Assembly (NCBI RefSeq): GCF_003726035.1
Contig: NZ_QICD01000004.1
Span: forward strand, 1-64,000
Source of the DNA: Paraeggerthella hongkongensis
Lineage (GTDB): Bacteria; Actinomycetota; Coriobacteriia; Coriobacteriales; Eggerthellaceae
Direction of reading: 5' to 3'
DNA length: 64,000 nucleotides
The notes under the pieces were generated by a model, which was given only the letters and a program-made list of their open reading frames with translations, was not told where the DNA came from and searched no databases. Positions 35,044-48,906 of the stretch are shown piece after piece. Position 1 is the first letter of the stretch. Each line of letters starts with the position of its first letter. Both the position numbers and the translations under genes were made by a program.

Positions 35044-35245
35044 AGGAATTAGCCTTGCTAGTTTAGCAAAGGAGAAACGAGTTTTCCGTCACAACTCGCA
35101 GTATTCCGCCACTACATCGTTTCGCCACACTTCACAACCGTCGCGTTTGCCCAAACATCATTGTCGAACACGTTAAGGACATGATACCAAGGCAATCTAG
35201 CCAACACATGACGTGCGTCCAGCGCGCAGATATCTTCGATTCACC

Positions 35246-35353
35246 CAAATCTTACACGGATCTAGCTTCCGTATGGTCTTATTCTGTTCCGAATCTAGTG
35301 CCGCGCTCGCTCAAACCTTGCACGGATCTAGTAAGAATCTACACCGATTCTAG
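35246..35353. promoter_or_regulatory. Helically phased direct-repeat operator array
   Basis: Four paired half-sites. TCT/CCT of the first half at 35250, 35283, 35316, 35338 and TCT of the second half at 35261, 35294, 35327, 35349: always 11 bp within a pair, pairs 33, 33 and 22 bp apart. Pairs read AAATCTTACACGGATCTAG, TATTCTGTTCCGAATCTAG, AAACCTTGCACGGATCTAG, GAATCTACACCGATTCTAG. 11-bp tandem half-sites are the mode of OmpR/PhoB-type regulators. Located beyond the neighbour's terminator and upstream of rpsF, with a possible minus-strand -10 TATCAT at 35181-35186. Confidence 0.7.
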
Positions 35354-35372
35354 CATAGGAGGTCAGAGGCGT

Positions 35373-35401
35373 AAAAAACCGCGGCCCTTTGCAGGCCGCG
35401 G
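35373..35401 (-). terminator. Terminator of the acidic hypothetical gene
   Basis: On the minus strand CCGCGGCC-TGCAAAG-GGCCGCGG then TTTTTT. Strong intrinsic terminator 37 bp after the stop. Confidence 0.92.
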
Positions 35402-35437
35402 CAATTAATTCAAACAAGATGTTCAGGGGAAAACGAT

Positions 35438-35947
35438 TTACTCGGCAACGTCTTCCTCAAGGTATTTCTCTTCGATATCTTCATCGGTGTAGGAATCGGC
35501 ATCCTGAAGCGCGATCATGAAGTTGGGAGCTTCGCCAATATAAGCCGGCTCCTCCTCGAATTTCACCTCTCCGTCTTCGGAAGTCTCGTACAGGTATCCC
35601 ACGGCGTATCCGGCGTCTTCGCCAGGAATGCCGCCTTCGGCGATCAAAGCGTCCTTCACGCCATCGTCCACCTCGATGTAACCGTCGTAGCACAGAGCGT
35701 ACGCCGCCGCGCCGCGAGCATGCTCCACGGTGTGACGCGCAAAGTTGAAGCACTCCTCAGCAGACTCGCCAGGATGATTCTCCAGGAACAGGTTCTCTTT
35801 CACCACCAAGGCCGTAAAAGGAATAACCTCGGATCCTTGGGCCAGTTTCTCTTTAGCCTCCTCAAGCGAGAACAGCAGAACCTTTTCCAGGGTTTCAGGA
35901 ATCTCGGGAACCTCTACGTCAGCGCTCTCGACCATGCGATCAGCCAT
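35438..35947 (-). CDS. Acidic protein of unknown function
   Basis: 169 residues, strongly acidic (many Glu/Asp, few Lys/Arg), soluble, no signal peptide. I do not recognise a family. A central stretch rich in Tyr/Gly (AAAYALCYDGYIEVDDG) and the tail DEDIEEKYLEEDVAE stand out. ATG with AAAGGACGAGG upstream and its own terminator, so it is a genuine monocistronic gene. parS lies 169 bp upstream of its start. It might be a small adaptor, or act on basic partners; there is no evidence either way. Confidence 0.8.
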   Translation of the reverse strand: MADRMVESADVEVPEIPETLEKVLLFSLEEAKEKLAQGSEVIPFTALVVKENLFLENHPGESAEECFNFARHTVEHARGAAAYALCYDGYIEVDDGVKDALIAEGGIPGEDAGYAVGYLYETSEDGEVKFEEEPAYIGEAPNFMIALQDADSYTDEDIEEKYLEEDVAE

Positions 35948-36115
35948 AACCTCGTCCTTTCAATGAAACGCTCGTATCTTTTCTCAAGCGTGTCTCATAA
36001 CGGCAATACCGTTTTTCGTTGCGTTCAGTGTAGAGCTTGCCGACCCTAACGCGCATGACTGGTAGTGGTATGCGTTGTATCTTCAGAATTTTCAGGCTTA
36101 CGCGCAGGCTCTTTT

Positions 36116-36129
36116 GTTTCACGTGAAAC
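36116..36129. other. parS: parS site (ParB binding), left copy
   Basis: Perfect GTTTCACGTGAAAC in the intergenic region upstream of the acidic hypothetical gene, about 18 kb from the origin. Confidence 0.88.
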
Positions 36130-36185
36130 GAAGGCGATGTCCGCATCGAATCACATGCATAATGAAAACTGAGAGTTGAGCACCT

Positions 36186-36219
36186 AAAAAAACCCTGCAC
36201 CACCGAAGCAATGCAGGGT
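36186..36219 (-). terminator. Terminator of the MarR-type gene
   Basis: ACCCTGCA/TGCAGGGT stem with 12-base loop, followed by seven T on the minus strand. Confidence 0.92.
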
Positions 36220-36243
36220 ACTTTGCTTTTGAAACGGTGCACC

Positions 36244-36714
36244 TTAGTGGCAGCTGCAACGATGGGCTTTGCGGCCCTTCTTTTTCCCGTTGATGCCCTT
36301 ATCCTTCATGGACAGAATAAGCTTCTCGGTGATCGCGTTCAACTGAGCGACCTCTTCTTCGCTCAGGCAAGACAGGATTTCATCAGCTGTTTTATCCTGC
36401 GCGACAACGCGCTTCTGGGCAACAGCGCGGCCTTCGTCGGTCAGCTTGACTGCATAGGTGCGCTCGCCGTCCGCATCCTCGATGGTCGCGTATCCGTTGC
36501 GAACCGCCTTCTTCACGATATCTTTAAGCTCGCTGCGACTCATGCCCATTACGCCTACCAGATCGCGCTGGGTTGCTCCGTCGTTTTCGATCAAGGCATT
36601 CAACAGTGCGCCCTGACCGCGTTTATAGCTTTTCGGACCGTTCTTATGAAATCCCAGGCGCGTAAGCTTGCTGGCTTTCTTCAGTTGGTTCAACGTCATA
36701 GTAGCTTGATTCAT
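36244..36714 (-). CDS. MarR family winged-helix regulator with Cys/His tail
   Basis: 156 residues. Winged helix at about 30-105: ALLNALIENDGATQRDLVGVMG and SRSELKDIVKKAVRNGYA are helices around the recognition region, the wing being DADGERTYAVKLTDEG. The C-terminus ends in a Lys-rich run and HRCSCH, a possible metal-binding tail absent from ordinary MarR proteins. ATG with AAGGAAT; preceded by an AT-rich region (36715-36865) that must hold the promoter. Target and ligand unknown. Confidence 0.85.
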   Translation of the reverse strand: MNQATMTLNQLKKASKLTRLGFHKNGPKSYKRGQGALLNALIENDGATQRDLVGVMGMSRSELKDIVKKAVRNGYATIEDADGERTYAVKLTDEGRAVAQKRVVAQDKTADEILSCLSEEEVAQLNAITEKLILSMKDKGINGKKKGRKAHRCSCH

Positions 36715-36865
36715 AGGTATTCCTTCTGCATTTTATTGATTTCCGTATGACAGAAGCTACTATACCGCTTGTTTTTTAACCGCTTATATTATTCATAAAT
36801 TTATCGTGATTAATAGTTTTCGCTGATTATAAGCAGTATTTATATTATTCACGAATAAGTATTTA

Positions 36866-37231
36866 TCAGTTTCTTAACACCTTCTCCAAAGGTTTCCCTT
36901 TTGCCAGTTCGTCAACTAGCTTGTCCATGCGGCGGATGCTCCTCATAAGCGGATCCTCTATGGCTTCGACGCGTACGCCGCACACGACGCCGGTTACCTT
37001 GTCGGCGCAAGGGTTGATCTGCGGTGCCTGCTTGAAAAACGCGGCAAGGTCGGTGTCGTCGCGCGCCTTTTCCTGCAACTCTTCCTGACCGTATCCCGTC
37101 AGCCAACGAATCGCCTCGTCAAGCTCTGTTTTCGAGCGTCCCTTTCGCTCTACTTTTTGAAGGTAAAGCGGGTAGACGCGGGAAAACGGCATGGAAAACA
37201 CCTTCGAAGGATCTTTGCTCATGTCATTCAC
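36866..37231 (-). CDS. DUF2200 family protein
   Basis: 121 residues, soluble. RVYPLYLQKVERKGRSKTELDEAIRWLTGY, split here as RVYPLYLQKVERKGR and EAIRWLTGY, is the hallmark of DUF2200. Family function unknown. GTG start overlaps the end of the DUF1905 gene by 8 bases; an ATG 9 bases later is also possible. Co-translated with the DUF1905 gene, a pairing that suggests a shared task. Confidence 0.85.
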   Translation of the reverse strand: MNDMSKDPSKVFSMPFSRVYPLYLQKVERKGRSKTELDEAIRWLTGYGQEELQEKARDDTDLAAFFKQAPQINPCADKVTGVVCGVRVEAIEDPLMRSIRRMDKLVDELAKGKPLEKVLRN

Positions 37232-37547
37232 GCTCCTGCACGGTTACATGAACCGTGTCGCCGATATCCTTGCCAAGTTCGCTGCGTATGCCTTTCAATA
37301 TGCCCACTATATAGCAAACAGAGCCGTCTTCATTTTTCACTCCCATGTTAACGATGCTCCCATCGTAGGGAACCCCGTCGAACGTAGCATGAACCTTGAC
37401 GCGGCCTTTTCCAAACTCTTGGCGCACCTCGTAAGGAAACGGAACGTACGCGCCGCCTTTTCGAATTTCAGACGAACGAATAACCGCATCATATTCGTAT
37501 ACCGTAGGATTCGCGTTGCTCCTTGCTTCGAGCATCCGAACGAACAA
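37224..37547 (-). CDS. DUF1905 family protein
   Basis: About 103-107 residues, beta-rich. AYVPFPYEVRQEFGKGRVKV and FDGVPYDGSIVNMG are the DUF1905 pattern, a small barrel of unknown function sometimes fused to YdeI-like domains. Start uncertain: TTG at 37547 or ATG at 37535, neither with a clear ribosome site. First of a two-gene unit with DUF2200. Confidence 0.8.
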   Translation of the reverse strand: MFVRMLEARSNANPTVYEYDAVIRSSEIRKGGAYVPFPYEVRQEFGKGRVKVHATFDGVPYDGSIVNMGVKNEDGSVCYIVGILKGIRSELGKDIGDTVHVTVQERE

Positions 37548-37554
37548 GGAACAT

Positions 37555-37583
37555 GATAAAACAAAAAGCGCCCGAAGGCGCTT
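37555..37583 (-). terminator. Terminator of tRNA-Ser(CGA)
   Basis: On the minus strand AAGCGCC-TTCG-GGCGCTT then TTTGTTTTA, about 11 bp after the tRNA end. Lies just upstream of the DUF1905 start. Confidence 0.88.
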
Positions 37584-37593
37584 GTTTGAAAAC

Positions 37594-37686
37594 TGGCGGA
37601 GGAGGAGGGATTCGAACCCTCGTCACCGGGGTTGCCGGTGAAACGGTTTTCGAGACCGCCGCATTCAACCACTCTGCCACCCCTCC
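37594..37686 (-). tRNA. tRNA-Ser (CGA)
   Basis: 93-nt class II tRNA with long variable arm (CACCGGCAACCCCGGTG). Acceptor GGAGGGG pairs with CTCCTCC. Anticodon loop CTCGAAA gives CGA. CCA encoded. Confidence 0.95.
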
Positions 37687-37721
37687 GCTTGGGGTGTCGA
37701 GGCTATGCCCCGTACTGCAAA

Positions 37722-37740
37722 CGCGCCCTTAAAGGGCGCG
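37722..37740 (-). terminator. Hairpin between the two tRNA-Ser genes
   Basis: CGCGCCC-TTAAA-GGGCGCG, 10 bp after the tRNA-Ser(GGA) 3' end, with TTTG following on the minus strand. Weak terminator or processing hairpin. Confidence 0.6.
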
Positions 37741-37749
37741 GAATTAATC

Positions 37750-37841
<92 letters not shown>

Positions 37842-38081
37842 GCTTCATGGAATTGCATACCCGAATCGAAATCAGGTCGTGCAGCGAGTATGTAGTATAC
37901 AACAGCCCTTACGTCCCCACAAGCAATAAATTTCACCTTCATGAGCTTCCCAACCACAGCCCTCGTCAATTCAAACCCAAGCAACCGTGCGGAGAAACCT
38001 TCGCTCAACAAGCACGGTGCCTCGCCTGAAAATCACGACGCATTACCGCGTCGCGGCGCGCAGCCGCCGAAAGCAAGCCTT

Positions 38082-38120
38082 AAAAAACAGCAAGCCGGTC
38101 GCACGTAGCGGCCGGCTTGC
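38082..38120 (-). terminator. Terminator of prsA
   Basis: GCAAGCCGG/CCGGCTTGC stem with 13-base loop, then GTTTTTTA on the minus strand. 23 bp after the prsA stop. Confidence 0.9.
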
Positions 38121-38143
38121 TCTCAACTCATGAGAAGCAACTA

Positions 38144-39379
38144 TTACGAAGCTTCTGCAGGCTGAGCGGATCCTTCGCTCTTCTGCTCGCCTTCGGAGGA
38201 AGCATTGCCAGCATTTCCGGAGTTGCTGGAAGAGTTATCGGCGTTGCCCGCCTGCGCGCTCTGATCGGTGGGATTGCCCGACTTATCGGAAGATTCGTCC
38301 GTCTTGTACTTCGTCACGTCCACGTTGTAAGACACATCGGCGGGCATATCGTTGATCTTCACGTCAGACGCCTCGCGCTGCTCATCGACCCACTTCTGGT
38401 ACGCCTCGGACTGAGCCTGGGACTTTAAAGACTGCTTGATCGTATCCAGCCAGTCGGAAGGAATCTGATCGACGCTGGTGATCTCCACCTTTTCAGTGCC
38501 GTCCTCGGCCTTGGTCTTGGGAGCCTCGTACACATCGGTACACTTGATGATATGGATGCCGTACGTACTGCTTACCAAACCGCTCACTTGGTCTTTTTGC
38601 AGGGTATTGAGCGCATCTTGATACTCGGTCACCAACTTAGAAGTCTTATCCCAACCAATATCGCCGCCCTTTTCGGCAGAAGCGGTGTCGTGCGAATACT
38701 CCTTAGCGGCTTCGGCGAAATCAAGCTCGCCGGAGTTGATCTTGCCCAACACTTCCTGAGCGGTTGCCTCGGCTCCGCTGTCGAACAGGATATGGGAAGA
38801 GCGGCGCGCACCATCATAGGCGGTCGCATACATTTGGGCATACTGAAGCTGGTCGGCCTCGCTAGGATCCTCGTCGATGACGAACGATTCCTTCAAGTAC
38901 TTATCCATGAGCTGCAGTTTGACTTCTGCACGATAGTCGTCTTCAGTCATGCCGGCTTGATCGAGAGCCGCCTGCCACTTCTCATCGCTTTCGTAGTTGC
39001 TCTTCATCTGGTCGACGTAGCCATTCACTTCCGCATCATCAACCGTAACGCCGCGATCGGCCGCATGAGCCCTGATAACCTCGCGCGTTACAAACGCATC
39101 GATGACCTGCTCTCGGAATTCCGCAGGATTTTTGTCGAGCTGGACAAGATACTTGCCCCAAGAATCCTCGTCGGTCATGCCGTACTGGGTCCTCAGGTTT
39201 TCGATGTACTTAGTCACATCGTTTTCGGAAATTTCGACGCCGTTCACCGTGGCTGCCACGCTGTCGGTGCCGGAACCACCCGAGGATCCGTTGCCTCCCG
39301 TGCAGCCTGCCAGCCCCCAAACGCACGCAGCGGAGATGCCAACAGCACACACGGTCTTTACAAGATGCAGCTTTTTCAT
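38144..39379 (-). CDS. prsA: PrsA/SurA-like lipoprotein foldase (parvulin PPIase)
   Basis: Extracytoplasmic folding factor on the outer face of the membrane. 411 residues. Lipoprotein signal with lipobox LAGC (Cys26), then a Gly/Ser linker. A SurA-type N-terminal domain (about 40-190, VNGVEISENDVTKYI) and one parvulin rotamase domain (about 190-285, SSHILF, GDIGW, GIHIIKC) follow. A Ser/Asn/Gly-rich C-terminal tail of about 65 residues probably faces the cell wall. ATG with GGGAAGG. Monocistronic. Confidence 0.92.
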   Translation of the reverse strand: MKKLHLVKTVCAVGISAACVWGLAGCTGGNGSSGGSGTDSVAATVNGVEISENDVTKYIENLRTQYGMTDEDSWGKYLVQLDKNPAEFREQVIDAFVTREVIRAHAADRGVTVDDAEVNGYVDQMKSNYESDEKWQAALDQAGMTEDDYRAEVKLQLMDKYLKESFVIDEDPSEADQLQYAQMYATAYDGARRSSHILFDSGAEATAQEVLGKINSGELDFAEAAKEYSHDTASAEKGGDIGWDKTSKLVTEYQDALNTLQKDQVSGLVSSTYGIHIIKCTDVYEAPKTKAEDGTEKVEITSVDQIPSDWLDTIKQSLKSQAQSEAYQKWVDEQREASDVKINDMPADVSYNVDVTKYKTDESSDKSGNPTDQSAQAGNADNSSSNSGNAGNASSEGEQKSEGSAQPAEAS

Positions 39380-39550
39380 AAGACCCTTCCCTCGAACACG
39401 CGTGGTCTTCGCAGATCATCTGCAAATAACCTGCATGTAAAGATACTGGGCCGTATTTTCGCATACGCGCGAAACAGGGTCTCACCTTGCACAAGAAGCC
39501 CATGTTCGATTCACAGTCCCCACGCCAGGTTCAGGGAAAACCCTGATATG

Positions 39551-39579
39551 AAAAGCGCCGCCTCGCATGAGACGGCGCT
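39551..39579 (-). terminator. Terminator of typA
   Basis: AGCGCCGTCTC-ATGC-GAGGCGGCGCT then TTT on the minus strand, 24 bp after the typA stop. Confidence 0.9.
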
Positions 39580-39602
39580 CGGGACTGCCTTGGCTGAAAA
39601 CC

Positions 39603-41414
<1,812 letters not shown>

Positions 41415-41463
41415 TTTCGCTTCTTTCTCTTATCGATGAAGACGGCTCGCGCGGGCGAACGAC

Positions 41464-42030
41464 CTACTCTTCGTCCAAGTTCTTTGCGAGACGCCGTTCT
41501 TCCTTGTTCAATTCGTCGATATGCTCGTTCAGCGTATTGAGCGTTCGCTGAGAGGAAACCACCTGCACGATGCCCCACACCGCCGCAGCGCCGGAAATAG
41601 CGGCAACGATGCCGAACAAGCCGAACGGACGCCTGCCCGTTATGAACGCCACGATACCGCCCACGGCCGCCATGGCCATGCCGTTACGGCGTTCGTCAAG
41701 AACCACGTCGCGCTGCTTGACCAGCTGAATGCGCGCGGCGGCGATACCCGCCATGCGCGCTTCCGCCTGGCTTCCCGTTGCGTAAACGCGGCCCGAACCG
41801 TCTTGCGCGCTGCGACGCGCCGAAGCGCGCGACCCTTTGCCCTTGGTCAGGTACTCGTATGATTCTTGGAGGTTCTTGAATTGCTCGGTGGCCCGCTCTT
41901 GAAGCTTCTTGTTGCTGGCGAACCGGTCAGGGTGCAGAATCTGCGCCGTTTCCTTGTAAGCGGTCTTGATGTCCTCAGGCGTCGCGTCCTCGTCAAGACC
42001 TAAGATGCGCAGTGCTTCCGTTCGGTTCAT
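41464..42030 (-). CDS. J-domain membrane protein
   Basis: DnaJ-type co-chaperone anchored in the membrane. 188 residues. J domain at 1-65 with ALRILGLDEDATPEDIKTAY and the catalytic HPD (residues 33-35). A basic linker follows, then two hydrophobic segments (about 118-135 and 138-158) and a charged C-terminal coiled coil. No Gly/Phe or zinc region, so it is a class III type. Would recruit DnaK to the membrane; client unknown. Upstream of typA. Confidence 0.88.
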   Translation of the reverse strand: MNRTEALRILGLDEDATPEDIKTAYKETAQILHPDRFASNKKLQERATEQFKNLQESYEYLTKGKGSRASARRSAQDGSGRVYATGSQAEARMAGIAAARIQLVKQRDVVLDERRNGMAMAAVGGIVAFITGRRPFGLFGIVAAISGAAAVWGIVQVVSSQRTLNTLNEHIDELNKEERRLAKNLDEE

Positions 42031-42158
42031 AGCTCCCCATGTGCGGTTTTCGAATGCAGCCTTCCGCGAAGGCTTGCGATGGTCGTACGAAAGAAGATTC
42101 TACCACGCTCGACGCTTTTTCAAGGAGCGGGGCGGCGCTCTCACAGAATGGACGAATG

Positions 42159-42180
42159 AAAAAACGGCCTTGCGGCCGTT
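42159..42180 (-). terminator. Terminator of tRNA-Ala
   Basis: AACGGCC-GCAA-GGCCGTT followed by TTTT on the minus strand, 8 bp past the tRNA. Confidence 0.9.
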
Positions 42181-42187
42181 GAATACA

Positions 42188-42263
42188 TGGTGGAGCATAA
42201 GGGGATCGAACCCTTGACCTCAGGCTTGCAAAGCCCGCGCTCTCCCAGCTGAGCTAATGCCCC
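42188..42263 (-). tRNA. tRNA-Ala (TGC)
   Basis: 76 nt. Acceptor GGGGCAT/ATGCTCC, anticodon loop TTTGCAA giving TGC, T loop TTCGATC, encoded CCA. Second of a tRNA-Ile/tRNA-Ala pair that is not linked to rRNA genes in this window. Confidence 0.96.
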
Positions 42264-42297
42264 ATGTTTTGAACCCATAAGGTTCCGAACATTAATA

Positions 42298-42335
42298 AAC
42301 GCTCCACCGGCTAACTCGGCTCACGGTGGAGCGTT
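42298..42335. other. Hairpin between tRNA-Ile and tRNA-Ala
   Basis: 12-bp stem AACGCTCCACCG/CGGTGGAGCGTT with 14-base loop. On the minus strand it is preceded (not followed) by eight T directly after the tRNA-Ile CCA, so it is more likely a processing structure than a classic terminator. Confidence 0.5.
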
Positions 42336-42348
42336 ATCGCAAAAAAAA

Positions 42349-42425
<77 letters not shown>

Positions 42426-42673
42426 CAAAAAAGTGCCTGGCTAGTATAACCCACTTTCGAACGATTGGTCAAGCGTCGATTTTCTTAAAATTGAAAATTT
42501 TTTATCATGCCTGGTCAATGGTGTAATATGGGCTTTTCAGACACTGATTGAATACGAAACGAGACAGGTCCGGCAACCTGACGAAAGCGATACCGCTATA
42601 ATCGAGGAAAGGATCGCATCGAAAGCTCTCCTGCGCTTCGATGCTTAGGCGAACCTTGCGAAAAGGAGCATCG

Positions 42674-43183
42674 ATGGTACCCGTCAACATCCAAACCCTG
42701 ATAGTCTCCGCCGCTCCCACGCCCTCTATCATCGTTTTGCAGCCGATCGAGGAAGCCCCCCAACAAGGCAAGTACCGCATCGTCCCCATCTGGGTCGGTG
42801 TGAACGAGGCAACCCAGATGGGCGTTGCGCTTGAGAAAGCGCGATTCTCGCGCCCTATGACGCATGATCTGTTCCTAGACGCGCTCACGAACCTCGACGC
42901 CTGCATCGACCACGTGGTCATCAACGACGTGAAGGGCTCGACGTTCTTCGCGCGGCTTGCTCTGCGCCAGCATGACCGGCTGATAGACCTTGACGCCAGG
43001 CCGAGCGACGCGCTGGCCTTAGCGGTGCGCCAGAAGGCTCCTATCTACATCGAGGAAGACGTGCTGGAACGCGCATCGTTTCCCTATGTGCTCAAGAACC
43101 CGTCAGACGGCGTGGCCGAACACGAACTTGAGGAATTCCGGCAGTTCCTTGAGGGAATTGCTCCCGAAGACTTCGAAGGTTAA
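42674..43183 (+). CDS. Bifunctional nuclease (BFN/DUF151) domain protein
   Basis: 169 residues, soluble. Core VGVNEATQMGVALEKARFSRPMTHDL (split: VGVNEATQMG and RPMTHDL) and ARPSDALALAVRQKAPIYI match the BFN/DUF151 family, whose members have reported DNase and RNase activity. Preceded by AAAGGAG; TATAAT at 42597-42602 is a likely -10. A leader hairpin GCATCGAA/TTCGATGC (42616-42644) precedes the ribosome site. Transcribed against the fork direction, toward gyrA. Its stop codon abuts an 80-nt perfect hairpin element. Confidence 0.9.
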   Translation: MVPVNIQTLIVSAAPTPSIIVLQPIEEAPQQGKYRIVPIWVGVNEATQMGVALEKARFSRPMTHDLFLDALTNLDACIDHVVINDVKGSTFFARLALRQHDRLIDLDARPSDALALAVRQKAPIYIEEDVLERASFPYVLKNPSDGVAEHELEEFRQFLEGIAPEDFEG

Positions 43184-43263
43184 TGAGACAAAGGGACGGG
43201 GTCAATGACTCATTTTCTGGCCTGCGGCCGAAAATGAGTCATTGACCCCGTCCCTTTGTCTCA
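43184..43263. repeat. 80-nt long-hairpin repeat element
   Basis: Two perfect 34-bp arms (43184-43217 and 43230-43263, core GACAAAGGGACGGGGTCAAT) around TGGCCTGCGGCC, which can add four more pairs. It starts on the base after the BFN-gene TAA. Arms of this GGGACGG type recall REP/REPIN-like elements mobilised by RAYT transposases, but that link is from memory of similar sequences, not shown here. Confidence 0.75.
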
Positions 43264-43314
43264 CGCGGGGCTTTGCCTTAGGCGGCACGTGGGACGGCAA
43301 ACCAAGCAGTGGAA

Positions 43315-43353
43315 AAGAAGGGGTCGAACCTGTTGCCGGTTCGACCCCTTCTT
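43315..43353 (-). terminator. Terminator of gyrA
   Basis: 16-bp perfect stem AAGAAGGGGTCGAACC/GGTTCGACCCCTTCTT followed by TTCC on the minus strand, 52 bp after the gyrA stop. Confidence 0.88.
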
Positions 43354-43405
43354 CAATGTTCAAGCCGTTGAACGGCCTGTTTCCTTAGCGGGAAGCGCGT
43401 TCGCG

Positions 43406-46210
<2,805 letters not shown>

Positions 46211-46221
46211 TTGCCTTCTCC

Positions 46222-48300
<2,079 letters not shown>

Positions 48301-48906
48301 TTAGAACTGAACGTCGTTTTTAACGTCTTTCGATGTTTTGCGTTGCAAATCAGCAATCATGGCTTTCTCAAGCGCACGGCGAACGGCGGCGTTGTCCACC
48401 GTGGCGACAAGCTCCTCCACCGCCGCGGTCTCCTCAGGTGCCAAAGAACGGCGCGCAGCGGGACGCGTGGGCGCGGCGGAAGCCGCGACACCAAGTTCGT
48501 CAGCGGAGTCAGGCCGAAACGGATGCCTCGATTTCATATCGAAGCGCGATGGCTTGATGCAGAACGCCTCCACGTGCTCGCCTTGCTCGTTGAGCTTCAT
48601 TTTGAGAAATTCCTGCCGCGCGTCAAGGTCGGACCGAATCATGCTGTCGTCTGAATACACCACCAACACGGTGCCGCCATCCGTCACCCTCGCTGCAGCG
48701 CGCGCGTCGTCCACATCATCCGCCCGCATAACGTACACCGCGTTGATATGGTCGAGAACCATAGGCGCCGCATCTTTGTAAACGGCTTCGACGGCTTTTC
48801 TCCACATGACCTTCACCGCCGCCGCGCGACGAGCGCGGGCGCCGGAATCATCCCCTGCGCCAAACGAAGCCATCAATTCCTTCAAGCCGCTTCCCAATGT
48901 TTTCAC
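48301..48906 (-). CDS. DUF721 (DciA-like) protein
   Basis: 201 residues, cytoplasmic. KH-like DUF721 domain at about 25-120 (MWRKAVEAV, GGTVLVVYSDDSMIRSDL), then a charged, flexible C-terminal half. Proteins with this domain beside recF in Actinobacteria are related to DciA, a DnaB-loading factor. GTG overlaps the recF stop (GTGA), so it is co-translated with recF. DciA-like function is inference. Confidence 0.85.
   Translation of the reverse strand: MKTLGSGLKELMASFGAGDDSGARARRAAAVKVMWRKAVEAVYKDAAPMVLDHINAVYVMRADDVDDARAAARVTDGGTVLVVYSDDSMIRSDLDARQEFLKMKLNEQGEHVEAFCIKPSRFDMKSRHPFRPDSADELGVAASAAPTRPAARRSLAPEETAAVEELVATVDNAAVRRALEKAMIADLQRKTSKDVKNDVQF

Noticed and set aside
35196-35200. A fifth TCTAG upstream of rpsF
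   Set aside because: It is 54 bp from the nearest first half-site, off the 11-bp register, and has no paired half-site, so I left it out of the array.
43184-43263. Long palindrome as an ordinary terminator
   Set aside because: It lacks a T tract, has far longer perfect arms than needed and touches the stop codon; a repeat element is more likely, though it may also terminate transcription.
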